The notes below the pieces were generated by a model. That model was not told where the DNA came from. It did not search any database and was given only the letters and a program-made list of their open reading frames with translations. This document shows positions 36,366-48,971 of a DNA stretch of 64,000 nucleotides, piece by piece. Location of the stretch: contig PYSS01000025.1 in the NCBI GenBank assembly GCA_003049465.1, positions 248,001 to 312,000 of the forward strand, read 5' to 3'. The position numbers and the translations under genes were made by a program. Numbering within the stretch: position 1 is the stretch's first letter; the number at the start of each line of letters is the position of its first letter. This stretch comes from Magnaporthiopsis rhizophila. Lineage: Eukaryota; Ascomycota; Sordariomycetes; Magnaporthales; Magnaporthaceae.

Positions 36366-37371
36366 GGATTGGTTTTGGTTTTGGTTTTGGTTTTGGCTTC
36401 TCTCTTGGATTTTCTTGTTTCTTTTTTGATTGATACATTATTCGGTCATCTTGTTTTGTTTGTGTTTTTCCCTTCAAGGATAGTCAAAGGCGATCTGGTT
36501 TATACTTGATACAGGCTACAAGTAGGGTGGTAGTCTGGGAGGGGATGTCCAGAAATGTTTTGCTATAGTTTCAAGTTGGAAACGTCTGGAACTTTTTGTA
36601 CGTTACGCATAACTCTGGGTGAAGCTGTTGCGCCTGGCAAAAAAAAAAAAAAAAAAAAAAAATGACAACGTCGATTCATCTGTCGGTGTAAAAAGAGGAC
36701 ATGAAGGTTTTCGATGGCGTTAGTGCTAGTCTCGGGACAGTCAAAACCCGGATCTTGCCACTATCGTTCAGGGGCGCTTTTTATGATTGGAGGATGGCGA
36801 CGCACCGGCGGTCGCTTCGCCAAACCAGAACTGTCAAGGCAATCGATAAAGAGCCGGCATTTAAAAATTGGAAAAAGAAAAAAAAAAGTAACGAGCTCGA
36901 GTATGGGCCCTGGTTACCTACCGAACACGACCTTCCAGCAATAGCCGTCCATCCCGCGGCCCAGACTCCAGATTTCGACTGCTCCAGGCTCGAATCTACA
37001 GTGGGCGGACAAAGTACCGCCCTGTCCCCAAATTTCCACTCGAGATCCAAATCCGACCCTCTACCCATTTCAACGCACGACTGCACAATCAATTCTGGTT
37101 CAATTCTTACGAGAATTCGACACATAGTAAAAAAAAAAAAAAAAAAAAGCAGTGAACTGCGTGTGTATTTTCCTCAATATTTCTGCTACCACGCTTAAGA
37201 CCTAGATGATCCACAAAGCTTGTCCGTAAGGGAAGTTTTACGGGTTGACAAAAAAATATAAATCGACCCGGGATTTTGTCTTCTCACTGTAGGCTGACGT
37301 AAAACACTGGAGGACATTGCCGTTGCCTATTCTCCTTCGGAGGCATTGTCTGAACCCGCCCTATTATGCCT
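36366..37371. other. convergent 3' region, HMG gene and AAA+ gene
   Basis: No gene seen. It includes A runs at about 36641-36662 and 37128-37148, and a GGTTTT repeat just after the HMG-gene stop (36366-36394). Confidence 0.5.
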
Positions 37372-40300
37372 TCAAGGCTGGCTATACGGAGCTTGTTGCC
37401 CAAGCCCCTCTTGCCCATATGGTTGCTGCTGGATCGGGAAATTGGCCGACATGGCCTGTTGTTGGCCCGGAAAACCGCTCGGGTCGTTGGGTTGCTGTTG
37501 GGTTGGAAAACCGGCCTGCATCGACTGTGGTCCGGTCGGGAAGTTGTTGTTCGCCATTGTGGGTTGCTGGTTCTGAAAATGGTGATGCTGCTGCTGCATC
37601 GACATCATCCTTTGTTGATTAGAGAAGCTGTTGTTGGGTACGCCCTGCTGCTGGTTCTGGAAGCCCGTGTTCGTGAAACCCTGGAACTGGTTGTTGTTCA
37701 TGTTCTGCGCCGCCGCCATAGTGGCCAGCCTGTCCGAAAACCCAAACGCCATGCCTCCTCCTCCTCCCCCTCCTGCGCCGCCGACGCCGCCGCCGGGCGC
37801 CGGTGCCGCGTGATGGTGCTTCAGGTGGACCGTCTCGTCGACCTGGTAGGCGTCGAGGCGGATGCCCATGCGCTCGGCCTTGTCGGCGTCGGTCGCCGAC
37901 TTGATGCTCCAGATGTAGTGGTTGAACTCGTTGGAGGTCTTGGCCACGCGGTCAAAGTGCTCGCGCTCAATGCGGATCCGCTGCGCCCCGGCCCCTTCGC
38001 CATTACCTCTTTTGTACCCGGCCAGCGCCACGGCGCTCTGGAAGGCGTTTCGGATCTGCCGGCCGTTCCAGACGGGGCCGATCATACAGCCTCTGCAGCT
38101 TTGTCTTTTGAAAAAGGTTTCGGCATAGGTTAAGATGTCTTCCACGTCCACATCGACCAGGCCGCTCCGATCCAGCTTCAGAAGGTGAGTGTGCCAAATC
38201 TTCTTGGTGTATTTCCAGTCGAGCGGTGGGTAATACAAGGGCAGGTGGATGCGCGACTTGAAGGCCTCGTCGAAGACGCCAACGCGGTTGGTGGTCAGGA
38301 AGAGGATGCCCTCGTAGTACTCGAGTACACGAAGGAATACTGGGAGGGATGTGTGTGTTTTGTGTTTGTCAACCAATGGTTCGGGATTTGAGACCTGGAT
38401 AAGCGGAGGCATTTTGCTCACCAGAGACCAGGGCGTTCCGGTGTATGTCACTCTCGTTGCGCTGGGCCAGGAAGATGTCGGCTTCATCGAGGAGCAGGAC
38501 GCAGCTCCACAGCTGGGCGAGCTGGAAGGCCTCTTCTAGCTCCTTCTCAACCTCCCTGGGTTTGGTACCAAGATCACCTGTTCTTTGTTAGCTGGGTCGC
38601 TCGGAAGCTGTATAGGTGGATACCTCAATGCGGCCTACCGCAAGTGATGGGAAGGAGCGGGCGATTGTTAGCCTCGGCCGCGCATTCTGGATTTGATGTT
38701 AGTACTGGCACCGGAGGCCCAAGATTGAGGGGAGGGGCTTACCCGCAGTGAAAGTCTTCCCGACACCGGGGACGCCGTGCAGGAGAATGGTCACGCCCTT
38801 GCCTGGGAATAGTTAGCCACGATAGAGCATGCAGGAGAGAGCGAGTACTGTGGCCAAGAAGCATTATCATTACCCTTGGCGCGAACGAAGTCAAAATGTA
38901 GGCTGCGCGGGCCTTCCTTCGAAGAGTGCGACTCGATCAGTGACTGGACCAAGCGCTTGTGGCCATCTGGTAGCTGGAGGTTATTCCAAGGCTCTGGCCG
39001 ACACTTCTTCTCCCTCAGCATTTCCTCCCCATCGTTGTCTCTGCCCAGCTTCAGGCAAGCTTTTGCGTGTTTTCTGTGATCAGCGGTAGGCTTGCCCAAG
39101 TTTGTTCAAGGGGGAGGGGGAAACTGAAGCATACCCCATTTCCTGGTTCGAAAGACAAAGGCGAATATCCTGTCGGTCAGGAGCAGTAGATCATCTTCCT
39201 CCGACGGCCCTGTCCGCTCCTTGTCCCACCACTGGCACTTTTCCCACTCCTCGAAGATGACCTGTTCCGACAGCTTCGAGTCCCAGATAGTGTCGATGTC
39301 GATGCTGAATTTGCCGCGCGTGGGGGCTGCGGCCTTGAAGAGCTTGAGCTCATCGATCCCAGGGCGCCAGCCCGGCATCTCCTGCAGGGCGCGCTCAAAG
39401 TCAACCATGACCTCGCTCTCGATCCACTCGGGATAACGAGCCGCGTTCTCGGGCACCTGCTCGTCCCTCTCGTGCAACTGTAAGCCGTTGGGTCGCAGGG
39501 TCTGGCGGCGCCCCACGTAGTGCCTGTGCTGCGGCCGGGTGCAGCTCACGAACTGGCGGCCGCGCGCCACGACGGCCCCGCGGTCTATCCAGCCCGCCTT
39601 CTCAGCCACCCGGATAGGCACAACGGGCAGCGATGCGAGCGGCTGGCAGTCCTCAAAACAGTCAATGTACACTTGGGTGTACGTTTGCACATAGCGCATG
39701 TCGTCGTAGTCGAGGTGGAAGCAGTCAATGACGAAGCGGTGTCGCCCGCCGCGATCGCCTGCAGGCTGTTCCGTGCGCTCGTTCTCTCCAGGGTAAGTGT
39801 CGTGGTGATAGTGGCCCCCGGTGCGCTGTATCACCTTCCAAACCTTCTGGGGCACTTTCTTGTCACGCATGTAGATGAGCGACCGGGCAGTGAAAACGAA
39901 CCACAAATCCGAGAAGTAGACGTGGTCTATGTCTCCCATCTTGAGACTTGGAGCAATGTAGCCGTCCATGAAGGCGACCAGGCAGCGTATGTCTTTGATC
40001 AGCCCCATAAGATCGTTTTGAGGGAGTTTGTCCGGATTCGCCCCCAGCTGGTACCAGGGACCTTCTTGTGGTCGGCTTTGTATATGGAATCGTCGGTCTC
40101 TTCGGCGACCCCTGGGAAACGGCTCTTCCAGTCTTGTTCCAGACGGGCAAGTTCGTCTCGGATGTCGTCGCCTTTCTCAACCAGAAGATTGAAAGGCCTG
40201 AGAATGACGAATATGCCGCCATTACCTCCCAGCCGGTTCAAGTTCACTTCGCAGACGATGTCAAGGAATCTGCCCAGGCGCAGCGAGCAGATACGAATGC

Positions 40301-40721
40301 GATCTGGAAGTTCCTCTAGCGGATGAGAGTCCCTCGGCAAGCCCTGGCGCCGAAAAGGCCTCTCCTTGTCCATAGTGGACTCTGAACCAGAGCGCTGAGA
40401 TGCAGCCTCCTTTTGACTGTCGGTGATAGCATCTTGTTTTTTGTGTCGTTTGGAGGGGTTCAGGTCCTCGGGAGTCGGTTGTGTGCTGGGAATCTGGATT
40501 GCAAAATGCTCCCTTGTCGTAATCAACAGGCTGCTTGCCTCCTTCCACGGCACGAACGTGAGCTTCGAAGTGCAGTAATACTCGGTCGACTCTCTCCATT
40601 CGTCGTCAGAGGCGGTCGATTCGTCATCCTTCGCTGGTGGCGCTCCACCGAGATCTTCTTTGGGGTTGCCACCTGCCGATCCCGAGCTGGAGGAGCTCGA
40701 TGGCGAAATTGAGCGAGGCAT
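37372..40721 (-). CDS. AAA+ ATPase with fungal N-terminal domain and Q/N-rich tail
   Basis: The model uses ATG 40721 and exons 39135-40721, 38874-39059, 38743-38802, 38639-38686, 38422-38577 and 37372-38339. Introns of 75, 71, 56, 61 and 82 nt show ACTAAC/GCTAAC branch motifs. The N-terminal half has the layout of the DUF7025-type region of fungal AAA+ proteins (DLWFVFTARSLIYMR; WIDRGAVVARGRQF). The ATPase has Walker A HGVPGVGKT, RPLLPITCGDLG, Walker B VLLLDEADIFL, LTTNRVGVFDEAFKSRI with the arginine finger, and a lid. A Gly-rich linker leads to about 100 Q/N-rich residues. One base must be gained or lost around 40030-40120 to join the N-terminal frames, and no intron signals fit there. It is divergent from the STAND-like gene. 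The substrate is unknown. Confidence 0.82.
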
Positions 40722-41547
40722 GGCTAGAAGCGGACACTTGTTGCACACCTGAAGAAGCCGAGATTGACTATTGGGCTTTAGCCGAGGCCAACTGGTACCG
40801 GCGACCGAGCGGAAGCCCCGAGGAAAATGGCCCTTAGCTTTTATAGCCAGGTTCGTGCCTGCGCAAGCCCAAGACGACTGGGAGAGGAACGCCGAGGCCT
40901 ATTACCGCCCAGGCTATTGGCAGGATATGGCATTCCAAATCTCGGATTCGCCGATGCGCGCTGTGCCGTGTGATCTATACCTCCTGGGCTGCATCAAGGC
41001 GGCCCCCCCTTTTCGCCGGCAAGGCGGCCAATCCATTGCGCGTCCGACAACGCCAAGCATCCAGCCTACCTACCGTAGCGTCTCCGGACTACAAAGCTGA
41101 TATGAGGGCTTTTTTTCCTGCAGCCAATTTCCCCAGAAGCAGCTGTTGCTTTGTTGCAACCCGCCCTTTCAGTGTGTATGGAAATAGTGTCACCTACGAC
41201 GTGTTCCCCATTGATTGGGTGCCCGAGGAAGGAGCCATCCAGCCAAAAGAGGTGAAAATCTAAGTCAGCGCTTCGGCAGTACTGGAGCCCAATCCCCCAA
41301 GGAGAAAGAAGTGAGGCCAGGCTGAGCAGCACTACCAGGGATGCCGCGCCATAAAATATTCCGAATTGTTGGGGTCCAAATTGGAGGAGCCTTGTCTAGC
41401 GCTGTCTCGTTCACACTTTGAAGCTGAGGGCCGTTTCCTGATTCCTGAAGGCAAGCGGCTTTCCCCAGCAGCTGGCGTTGGGAGACGACAGGAAACTCAC
41501 AAATCATCTGAACATGACAACCAGGCGCCGTGCCCAGACAGTCAAAG
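40722..41547. promoter_or_regulatory. shared divergent promoter, AAA+ ATPase / STAND-like gene
   Basis: An 826-bp interval between the two start codons on opposite strands. No credible frame within it. Confidence 0.55.
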
Positions 41548-43641
41548 ATGAGCGATCTAACCCTAGTATCGCAGTACCTCGCGGAGAATAAGGCCGGAAC
41601 ATGGGCCGAGGCTCTAGCAAACCCGGATCCCGCCGTCCTGCAGCAAGCTCGCGCGCTCTACATTGCTCATCGAGGTCGGCTGCCGACTCCGCCGCTGCCC
41701 GAGCCGCTCCAGCCCTCGCAGACGTGAGATGTGTCCCCGAATTCCTACAGCCCTTTGGTCCTTGCGGCTGACAATGAAAAAAATAAACAAGACTATGCGT
41801 CTTCTTGGGCAATTTCTCCACCGGGATGCAAAGTTTCCTTGAGCGGACAGACGACAAGGAAGCCGCCGAAGCTTTTGACTCGCCGTCCTTGGAGCAGCTA
41901 CAAGAGGACATCACGTCGGCGCTGAAGGCCCAGGATAACCACGACAAGAGACGCCGCGATTGGCGCCACAATCCCCTCGAAGCTGCCGACAAGGTGGGCG
42001 GCGTCGTTGCCCGCCGTATAGAGTGTCTGCTCGAGTTATTTCCTGATGGGGAATATACTAGCGTCTTGGTCGGCGGGCTGAGGCTCCTGTGCAACGTAAG
42101 ATGATACGCACCTCTTTTGCGATCAAAAGAGCACGCCTGACGAAAATGACAAAACTCTAGACAGCGAAGCGCAAGAAGGAAGTGCGTGACAAGATACTGG
42201 AGGCCTTGGCCAGCTTATCGGAGACCATCTCCCATACCAAGGCCGAGATCAGGTTGTACACCCAGAATCAGGAACTAAGAGACAAATCAGAGGCTCTGTA
42301 CATGGCCATTCTTGACTTTGTCGGGGCGGCTACGGCCTATCTCAACAAGGCGGGCGCAAGTGGGTACAAGTTGACGCGATTGTCTCGGTGGCATTGGCTA
42401 ACCCGAAGTGACTGGCGCAGGGGAGTCGTTCAAGGCATTCTTTCAGCAGGGTCGTTACGGGTCGAGCCTGGATAGCGGCGCCGACAAGATCAAGGAGGCT
42501 TCAGTCTCCTTTGAGCGGTCGGTATCGGTCTCCTTCCAGAGCCGCGTCCAAAGGGTCGACAAGAACACGGAGCATCTATCCAGAGACCTGGAGGCCTTGA
42601 GACACCCGATTGTTGCCATCTATTCTCTGTTCATGGGCTTTGTCAAAGACTTTCCTTGTAAGTTCGTTATCTTATGAGGCATATCCCCGCTGGACCGCTG
42701 ACAATCTCCAAGCAATAATGCTAGAGCAGCTGATGCGACAGACGAACGCATCCCGCTCGCTCCACCTCGCGCAGCCCTCCTACGACGTCTCTCGGCCCGT
42801 AATTTCGTCCCAGCAGCTATTCCAGTTCCTCTGCACCAGCTGGAACGCCAGTGGGCCATGGACGACGCATGCCCTACTCCCCACCATCCAGGCGAACCTG
42901 CAAGCAGCCAAGGGATCCATCCCGTCACCTCAGCAGGAGAGCCGAATCGGGCTTCTAATGATCGACGACAGCTTCAACACGTGGCTCAGGTCCCCCTCGT
43001 CCCGGCTTCTCGTCGTCCACGACGAAAAGGCTCTCGAGTCTGACGCCTCCCTGTCCACGACTAGCTATCTCTGCGCGCTCATGTGCGAGCTCCTGTCGGC
43101 GCCGGGAATGTTCAGGCTCGGATTCTTCTGCGGCCTGCATTCGTCTGCTGCTACCGCTGCGCAACCCGGAGGCCAGCTGCTTCAGGGGGCCGTCGGCCTC
43201 ATGCGCAGCCTGGCGCTGCAGCTACTTCTATCGTTAGGAGGAGACGGCAACACGAGCTTCCCCTTGCCCGGAGGCCACGACTCGAACCGGATGCTCCAGG
43301 GGCTGGCGACCAATGACCTCGAGACGATGTGTTCCGTATTCACAATGCTCCTGTGGTGCGTACCCGCCGGGGCCGTCTACGTCTTGGTTGACGGGGCATT
43401 CTGGTACGGGACCGAGGCGCGGCGGGACGACATGCGCACGGTAATGCTGTTCCTGGACGTGATGGTCGGGGAGCTGGAGGCGGCGTCCCGGGGCGTGGCG
43501 CTCAGGTTCCTGGTCACGAATCCCACGCCCCGGCAGCGGAGCAGCTGGGTCCCCAGCCGGGCGGTGGATATCTATCTCGAGCAGGGCCCGCTGGCGGGCG
43601 GACTCGGCCGTGATGCGTCGCGCATGTTGACTAGCCTGTAG
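41548..43641 (+). CDS. fungal STAND/NLR-like N-terminal region protein without NTPase
   Basis: Five exons (41548-41723, 41792-42095, 42161-42359, 42421-42657, 42713-43641) encode 614 residues. The introns (68, 65, 61, 55 nt) have CTGAC/CTAAC branch motifs and consistent phases. A helical block in the first half includes SLEQLQEDITSALKAQDNHDK and LEALRHPIVAIYSLF. The layout is that of the DUF7708-like N-terminal region found before NACHT/ankyrin modules in fungal STAND proteins. The second half has a P-loop-less domain with RLLVVHDEKALESD, LGFFCGLHS, LMRSLALQLL and GAVYVLVDGAF. That is the order of blocks seen in NTPase-like folds of these proteins, but no GxxxxGK[ST] is present. The protein ends without repeats. 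It starts 826 bp from the divergent AAA+ gene. The family assignment is from pattern memory and moderate. Confidence 0.7.
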
Positions 43642-44610
43642 CCTGATGAATCTCGCGCGATTATACAAAGGAGGACGTACAAGTCAGATCCGCTCCACCG
43701 GGCCAGGCGCTTTGCTAGAATGATAGAGATTGGGCATGCCGACGGAATCCGAAATCCATAGCATTGGCCTGTGTCCGCCTCTTCAGTCCTGTCTCTTCAA
43801 CCTTTTTAGATGATTGGAATGGGGAAGCCATGTTGGTCCCCGTCCATCGGCTTCCCAATGGCGTCTATGGCCATTCGTTTCTTCAGGCGCACACGTTGGT
43901 GATTCTTATTCCGGATCAACCCCAGAAGGAAGTATGTCAACTCGCGACCTCCGCGGAACAGCGCCTCTGCCCCGGCACCAGTGCCCCCATCTAATAACGA
44001 CCTTTTGCGTTATCCGAGAGAGCATTTGCAGCCTCAGGGGCTCGATTCCTCGGCCCGCCAGCCAATGTCTCAAACTCGTGCCAGAGCGTCACAATAACCT
44101 ACATCGTCAAGCTGCCGCTTGATCTGCTCCGGGTTTCGCTACCTAGGAAATGGTCGAAAGCGTTGACGCATAGGTTGAGGAGCCTGGGCTGTATTCGTGC
44201 GTTAGCGCGCTTTTTAGTCCAGCTGCAACAATGGTCCGTGCGCACCTTTGCGGACAGCCAAGCAAGTTCGACGTTGGACCCACCGTGGCTGGCAGTTGAG
44301 CTCAGGCGCGACGACGCGGTCATCGGTGCTAACACTTTACAAACAGCAGGCCCTCAAGGACCCGCCTCGGACATTGCATTCCTTTGCTGTGATGCCCAGC
44401 CATCTTTGGACGGTATTCGATAACTGACAGGCGCAGGCACTCGCTCGTTTTCACCCGCCTGTGAGGCCCAGACCGGCAGCCTCTGTCCGAGAGGCCAGAA
44501 AGAGGAGGAAGCAAGACAGGCCACGGACACGAAGAGGGCAGCGCAAAGAAGCGGGGAACTAGCATAATCGATATGCCCATCCCCATCCCTACCCGATCGA
44601 CGCTCTCATC
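43642..44610. other. intergenic, upstream of dynactin gene
   Basis: About 1 kb with no credible coding frame. Confidence 0.5.
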
Positions 44611-47600
44611 ATGACGGAGCTGGCAGTAGGCCAGATCATCAAGCTGAGCGATGGCCGCCAGGGCGTCATCCGCTTCGTTGGCAGGACCAGCTTCTCCCAG
44701 GGCGACTGGGTTGGCGTCGAGCTCGATGACGACACCGGCAAGAACGACGGCAGCGTCCAAGGCGAGCGGTACTTCGACTGTCCCCTCGGCCACGGCATGT
44801 TCGTCCGCCCGACAACATGCACCATCCTCGCCGATGCGCCGCCGCCCGCCCCAGCCCCAAGGGCCGTCCCACCGGCAAAGAAGGCGGCCCCGAGGCCCAG
44901 CGCCGGCGGCCTCTTCACCGGCGGCGGCATAAGTGCCCGCGCCACTGGCGCCGATCCTACATTAGCAAGGAGGATAAGCCTCAACGCCCCGAGCCCAACC
45001 CCCGGAGCTAGAACCTCGCGGGCGGCGAGCCTAGTCAGGGTGCGCCCCTCCAACCCCAGTAAACAGTCCCAAGCTTGGGGAGCTAGACAGAATGCTAACT
45101 CGCAGGTCTATACTGCATATTCCAGTCACCCACAAAGTCCCCAACGAAACAAATGGGGGCCAGCATGCCCGGCTCCCGCACCGTGACCCCTTCGGCAGGA
45201 ACAAACAGAACATCGATCGGTGCTAAACTCGCGCGCCCTTCCACAGGCGGTCCTTCTGTCCGAACGTCAATGGGCCCCCCTCCGCCGCCGGGCCCACGAC
45301 CTGCCAGACCATCATCCACCATGCCCAGGACGGCACCCCCTGCAGGCGGCCCGGCAAGACCCCCGAGCGCGCGTCCTTCTCTCGGGGGCACTAGGCCCAT
45401 GGGCTCTCGGCCTGCCTCACTACAGAGGCCACCCACGCAGACGAATGTGAGATCGGCGTCATCCAAGCGCGCTAGTGACGACTCGGTAGCGTCGGCCAGG
45501 ACCAGCGAGATGGAGATATTATCCCCCCAGCCGACCAGTCCTGTGAGATCGAGAGCCCAGGCGCTGGAAAAGCTGACGTCCACGGCGCCGGGGCATGCAG
45601 CCACCGGCACTGGTGCAGCGGCTGGACGCGCCCGCGCAACTACTACCGCTGCCGGTGCTACCGGGACGAATCGCGAGATCGAGGACCTCAAGACCAAGCT
45701 CAAGGTTCTGGAGAGGCAAAGACAGGAAGACAGGGACAAGATCAAGGAACTCGACCTGGTGCAGGGCGAGCGCGATAAGTTCCAAGCCATCATCGTCAAG
45801 ATCCAGGCAAAGCTCCAGCCACAGCAGCTGGAGAATGCAGAACTGAGGAAGCAGCTGAAGGAGTACGAGACGCGCGTCGAGTCGGTCGAGACGCTCCAGG
45901 CAGAGCACGATCAGGTGCTGGAACTGGCGACGCTGGATCGAGAGATGGCTGAGGAGACGGCCGAGGTGCTAAAGCAGGAGCTCTCGGATGTCAAGCAGAA
46001 GCTGGAAGAGCTTGAGCTCGAGGTCGAGATCCTTAGGGAAGAGAATGCCGAGTACAACAAGGGCATCACCCCCGAAGAAAGGTCGAGCGCGGGGTGGCTG
46101 CAGCTGGAGCGGAACAACGAGCGGATGAGGGAGGCGCTCATCAGGCTGAGAGACATGTCTCAGCAGCAGGAGAAGGAGCTGCGGGACGAGATCAAGGGCC
46201 TGGAGGACGACCTGCAGGAGGCTGCCGTTGCGGCGGAACAGCTCGCGGCGGCCAAGGAGAAGCTGAGCCAGACCGAGTCCATGGTCGAGGACCTGAGGCA
46301 GCAGCTCGAGACGGCGCTCGGGGCCGAGGAGATGATCGAGGACCTGACGGACCGCAACATGTCGCAGGCGGAGCAGATCGAGGAGCTCAAGGCCGAGGTG
46401 GAGGACCTCGAGAACCTCAAAGAGATCGCGGACGAGCTCGAGGCCAACCACGTGCAGCACGAGCGGGAGCTGCAGGAGGAGATCGACTTCAAGAACGCCG
46501 TCATCACGGAGCAGGCGCGGCGGTCGGCGCAGCAGGAGGACTCGCTGGACGAGATGGAGTACACGCTGTCGCGCTTCCGCGAGCTCGTGACGAGCCTACA
46601 GTCGGACCTCGAGGACATGCGGGCGTCGCACGCCGTGACCGAGACCGAGTCGGAGCAGCTCAACAGCAAGTCGCGCGCCATGATGGACCTCAACATGAAG
46701 CTGCAGATCTCGGCCTCCAAGGCACAGGTCAAGACCATCGACCTGGAGCTGCGCCGGCTCGAGGCCCAAGAGGCCGAGCAGCACCTCGAGATTGTCAAGA
46801 TGTTCCTGCCCGAGAGCTACCAGGCCGACCGCGACTCGGTGCTAGCGCTGCTGCGCTTCCGCCGCCTGGCCTTCAAGGCGAACCTGCTCAACGGCTTCAT
46901 CCGCGAGCGCGTCAACGGCCAGCCGCACGCGGGCCACGAGGACGACGTGTTCGCCGGCTGTGACGTCGTCGACAAGCTGACGTGGGTCTCGGCCATGTGC
47001 GAGCGCTTCGTCAACGCCATCGGCCAGTGCTCGCCCGAGCGTTTCTCGCGCTTCGAGGGCGCCCTGTACGAGCTCGAGCCGGTGGAACGCGCGCTCAACG
47101 GCTGGATCGACGGGCTTCGTCGCGGCGAGCTCAAGGAGGGCCAGTGCGCCGACGAGCTCTCGCGCACCATCTCACTCATGACGCATCTAGGCGAGGTGCA
47201 CATCGGGACCGGGGCCAGCATCGGCGAGGCCGACAATGGCGGCGACGAGAGCGGCAGCGGCGGGGAGGCCAAGGTCGACCTCAAGGCCTTTGCCGACAAC
47301 GTGCACATGCGCGCGCTCATGGTACAGAGCCACCTCGACTCGGCGGCCGCCACATTCCACGCGACGCGGGCCATGGTGCAGCGCGTCATCCCGCCCGCGG
47401 GCGACGACGACGAGCTGGCGCAGCACTTTGCACGCAAGGCCGAGTCGGCCATCAGTCAGACGCGCAGCGCCAAGGTGGTGGCTGGCAAGGCTGTGCGGGC
47501 ACTCGAGGACCTGCGCGCGCGGTCGCTAGCGCTGGCTCCCGACGGCGGTGCCTCTGCCGACGCCTTTGAGCAGGCCGAAGCCGCCGCCGCCTCCTTGGCC

Positions 47601-48971
47601 GCGCTCGCGCGACGCATCGGGCTGGATCTGCACACGCTCCTGCACGAGGAGGGGCGGACGGAGCCGTACACGTATATCGAGGTGCAGTCGACCGCCCACC
47701 GGACGGCGCTAGCGGCCACGGGCTCGAGCGAGTCGGATCTCTTCTCGGCCTACGCGGCACAGCTCCGTACCGTGTCTGGCCAGGTGGCGGACCTGGCGGC
47801 GCTGGCGCAGGACCTGGGCCAGGCGCAGGAGTTCGAGCGGAGCCCCGCGCCGTGGGTTCTGCGGGCGCAGGAGCTGCGGGCCCAGCGCACGGCGCCGGCC
47901 GACGCCGAGGAGGAGATGCGGCACCTGCGCGAGGAGTACAACGAGGCGCGGCGGCAGGTGGCGCTGCGCGAGGAAGGGCTCAGCACGGCGCAGGTCAAGA
48001 TCGAGACGCTCGAGGCGCGCATGCGCGACGCGCACCAAAAGGTGCAGCGCATCGCCGAGCTCGAGGAAGCCGTGGCCCGCGAGCGTGCGTCGGCCACGTC
48101 GCTCAAGGACGACATCGAGAAGCAGGACCGGGAGCTCAAGGGCCTCGAGGCGGACCGCGACAAGTGGAAGAAGGTGGCGGGCGACGCGCGCCTGGCCGCC
48201 GCGGCCGAAGCCAGGGGCGGCGGGCCCTTGGACCCGGCTCTGGACTCGGCCGCCGCGGTGGGCCGCGAGATGGCTGTCGCGACGGCGCGCGAGATGGACG
48301 AGCTCCGCGCCGAGATCGACGCTCTGCAGAGCTCGGTCCGTTTCCTGCGCGAGGACGCCCGGCGCGCGCGCACGGCCGAGCAGACGTCGCACGACTGGCT
48401 CTCCGAGCCGCTTCAGCGCAAGCCGCGGCCGTCGGAGCGCAGGCGCGCCCTCGTTGCTGCCGAGGGTCGGGACGCGCTCGCCGAGCTGCTGCGCATGGCG
48501 TCGTCGGCCAAGCTGTTTGACCTGGCCAAGGCCCGCCAGGAGGCTGCTGCTGCTGCTGCTGCCGCTGTCGAGTCCTCTGCCGGCGATGGCGGTGTCGCGG
48601 CCGAGAAGAAGAAGCTGGCGACGTGGCGGCCGGCCCGGTCGACGCCGCAGTACCACGCGGCCAGGCAGGCCGAGGACTTTGCCGTCTGGCGCAGCTGGCA
48701 GGACTCGATCCTGCACAAGTCGCAGCAGGTGCTGGCTTTAGGGGCAGGTGACGGTGAAGGCGTGCCGTCTGAGGAGCCCGCTCCCTCGTCGTCGGCGCTG
48801 CCCGCGTCCAGGTCCGAGGCGGCCAGGGCGGCACGCAAGGCGGCGGCGGCGAGGCTCCAAATCCGGCTGCCGGGCGTCGACGGCAAGACGGTCGCTACCG
48901 GCCGCGGACACGTACAGATCGTCGGGTCCAGGGAATGGGAGGGGCTGCAGGGTCGGTTGGCGGCTGTTTGA
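44611..48971 (+). CDS. ro-3: dynactin large subunit p150-Glued
   Basis: Exons 44611-45039 and 45126-48971 encode 1424 residues. The 86-nt intron has a GTGCGC donor, GCTAAC and TTCCAG. The N-terminal CAP-Gly domain (about 5-70) has GRQGVIRFVG, GDWVGVELDD, the tubulin-tail binding GKNDG (43-47) and GHGMFVRP. A Ser/Pro/basic stretch with SPTKSPTKQ follows, then the first long coiled coil (about 310-580) that contacts dynein intermediate chain. A globular conserved region comes next (MFLPESYQADRDSVLALLRF), then a second coiled coil. p150 links dynein to the dynactin filament and microtubules for nuclear and organelle transport; in Neurospora the gene is ro-3. A second in-frame splice choice (45059-45105) exists. 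Its 3' end faces SRP19. Confidence 0.93.

Noticed and set aside
47709..48716. 335-codon minus-strand frame opposite dynactin
   Set aside because: Mirror of a GC-rich coding exon; its Leu/Arg/Gly composition follows from the sense codons.
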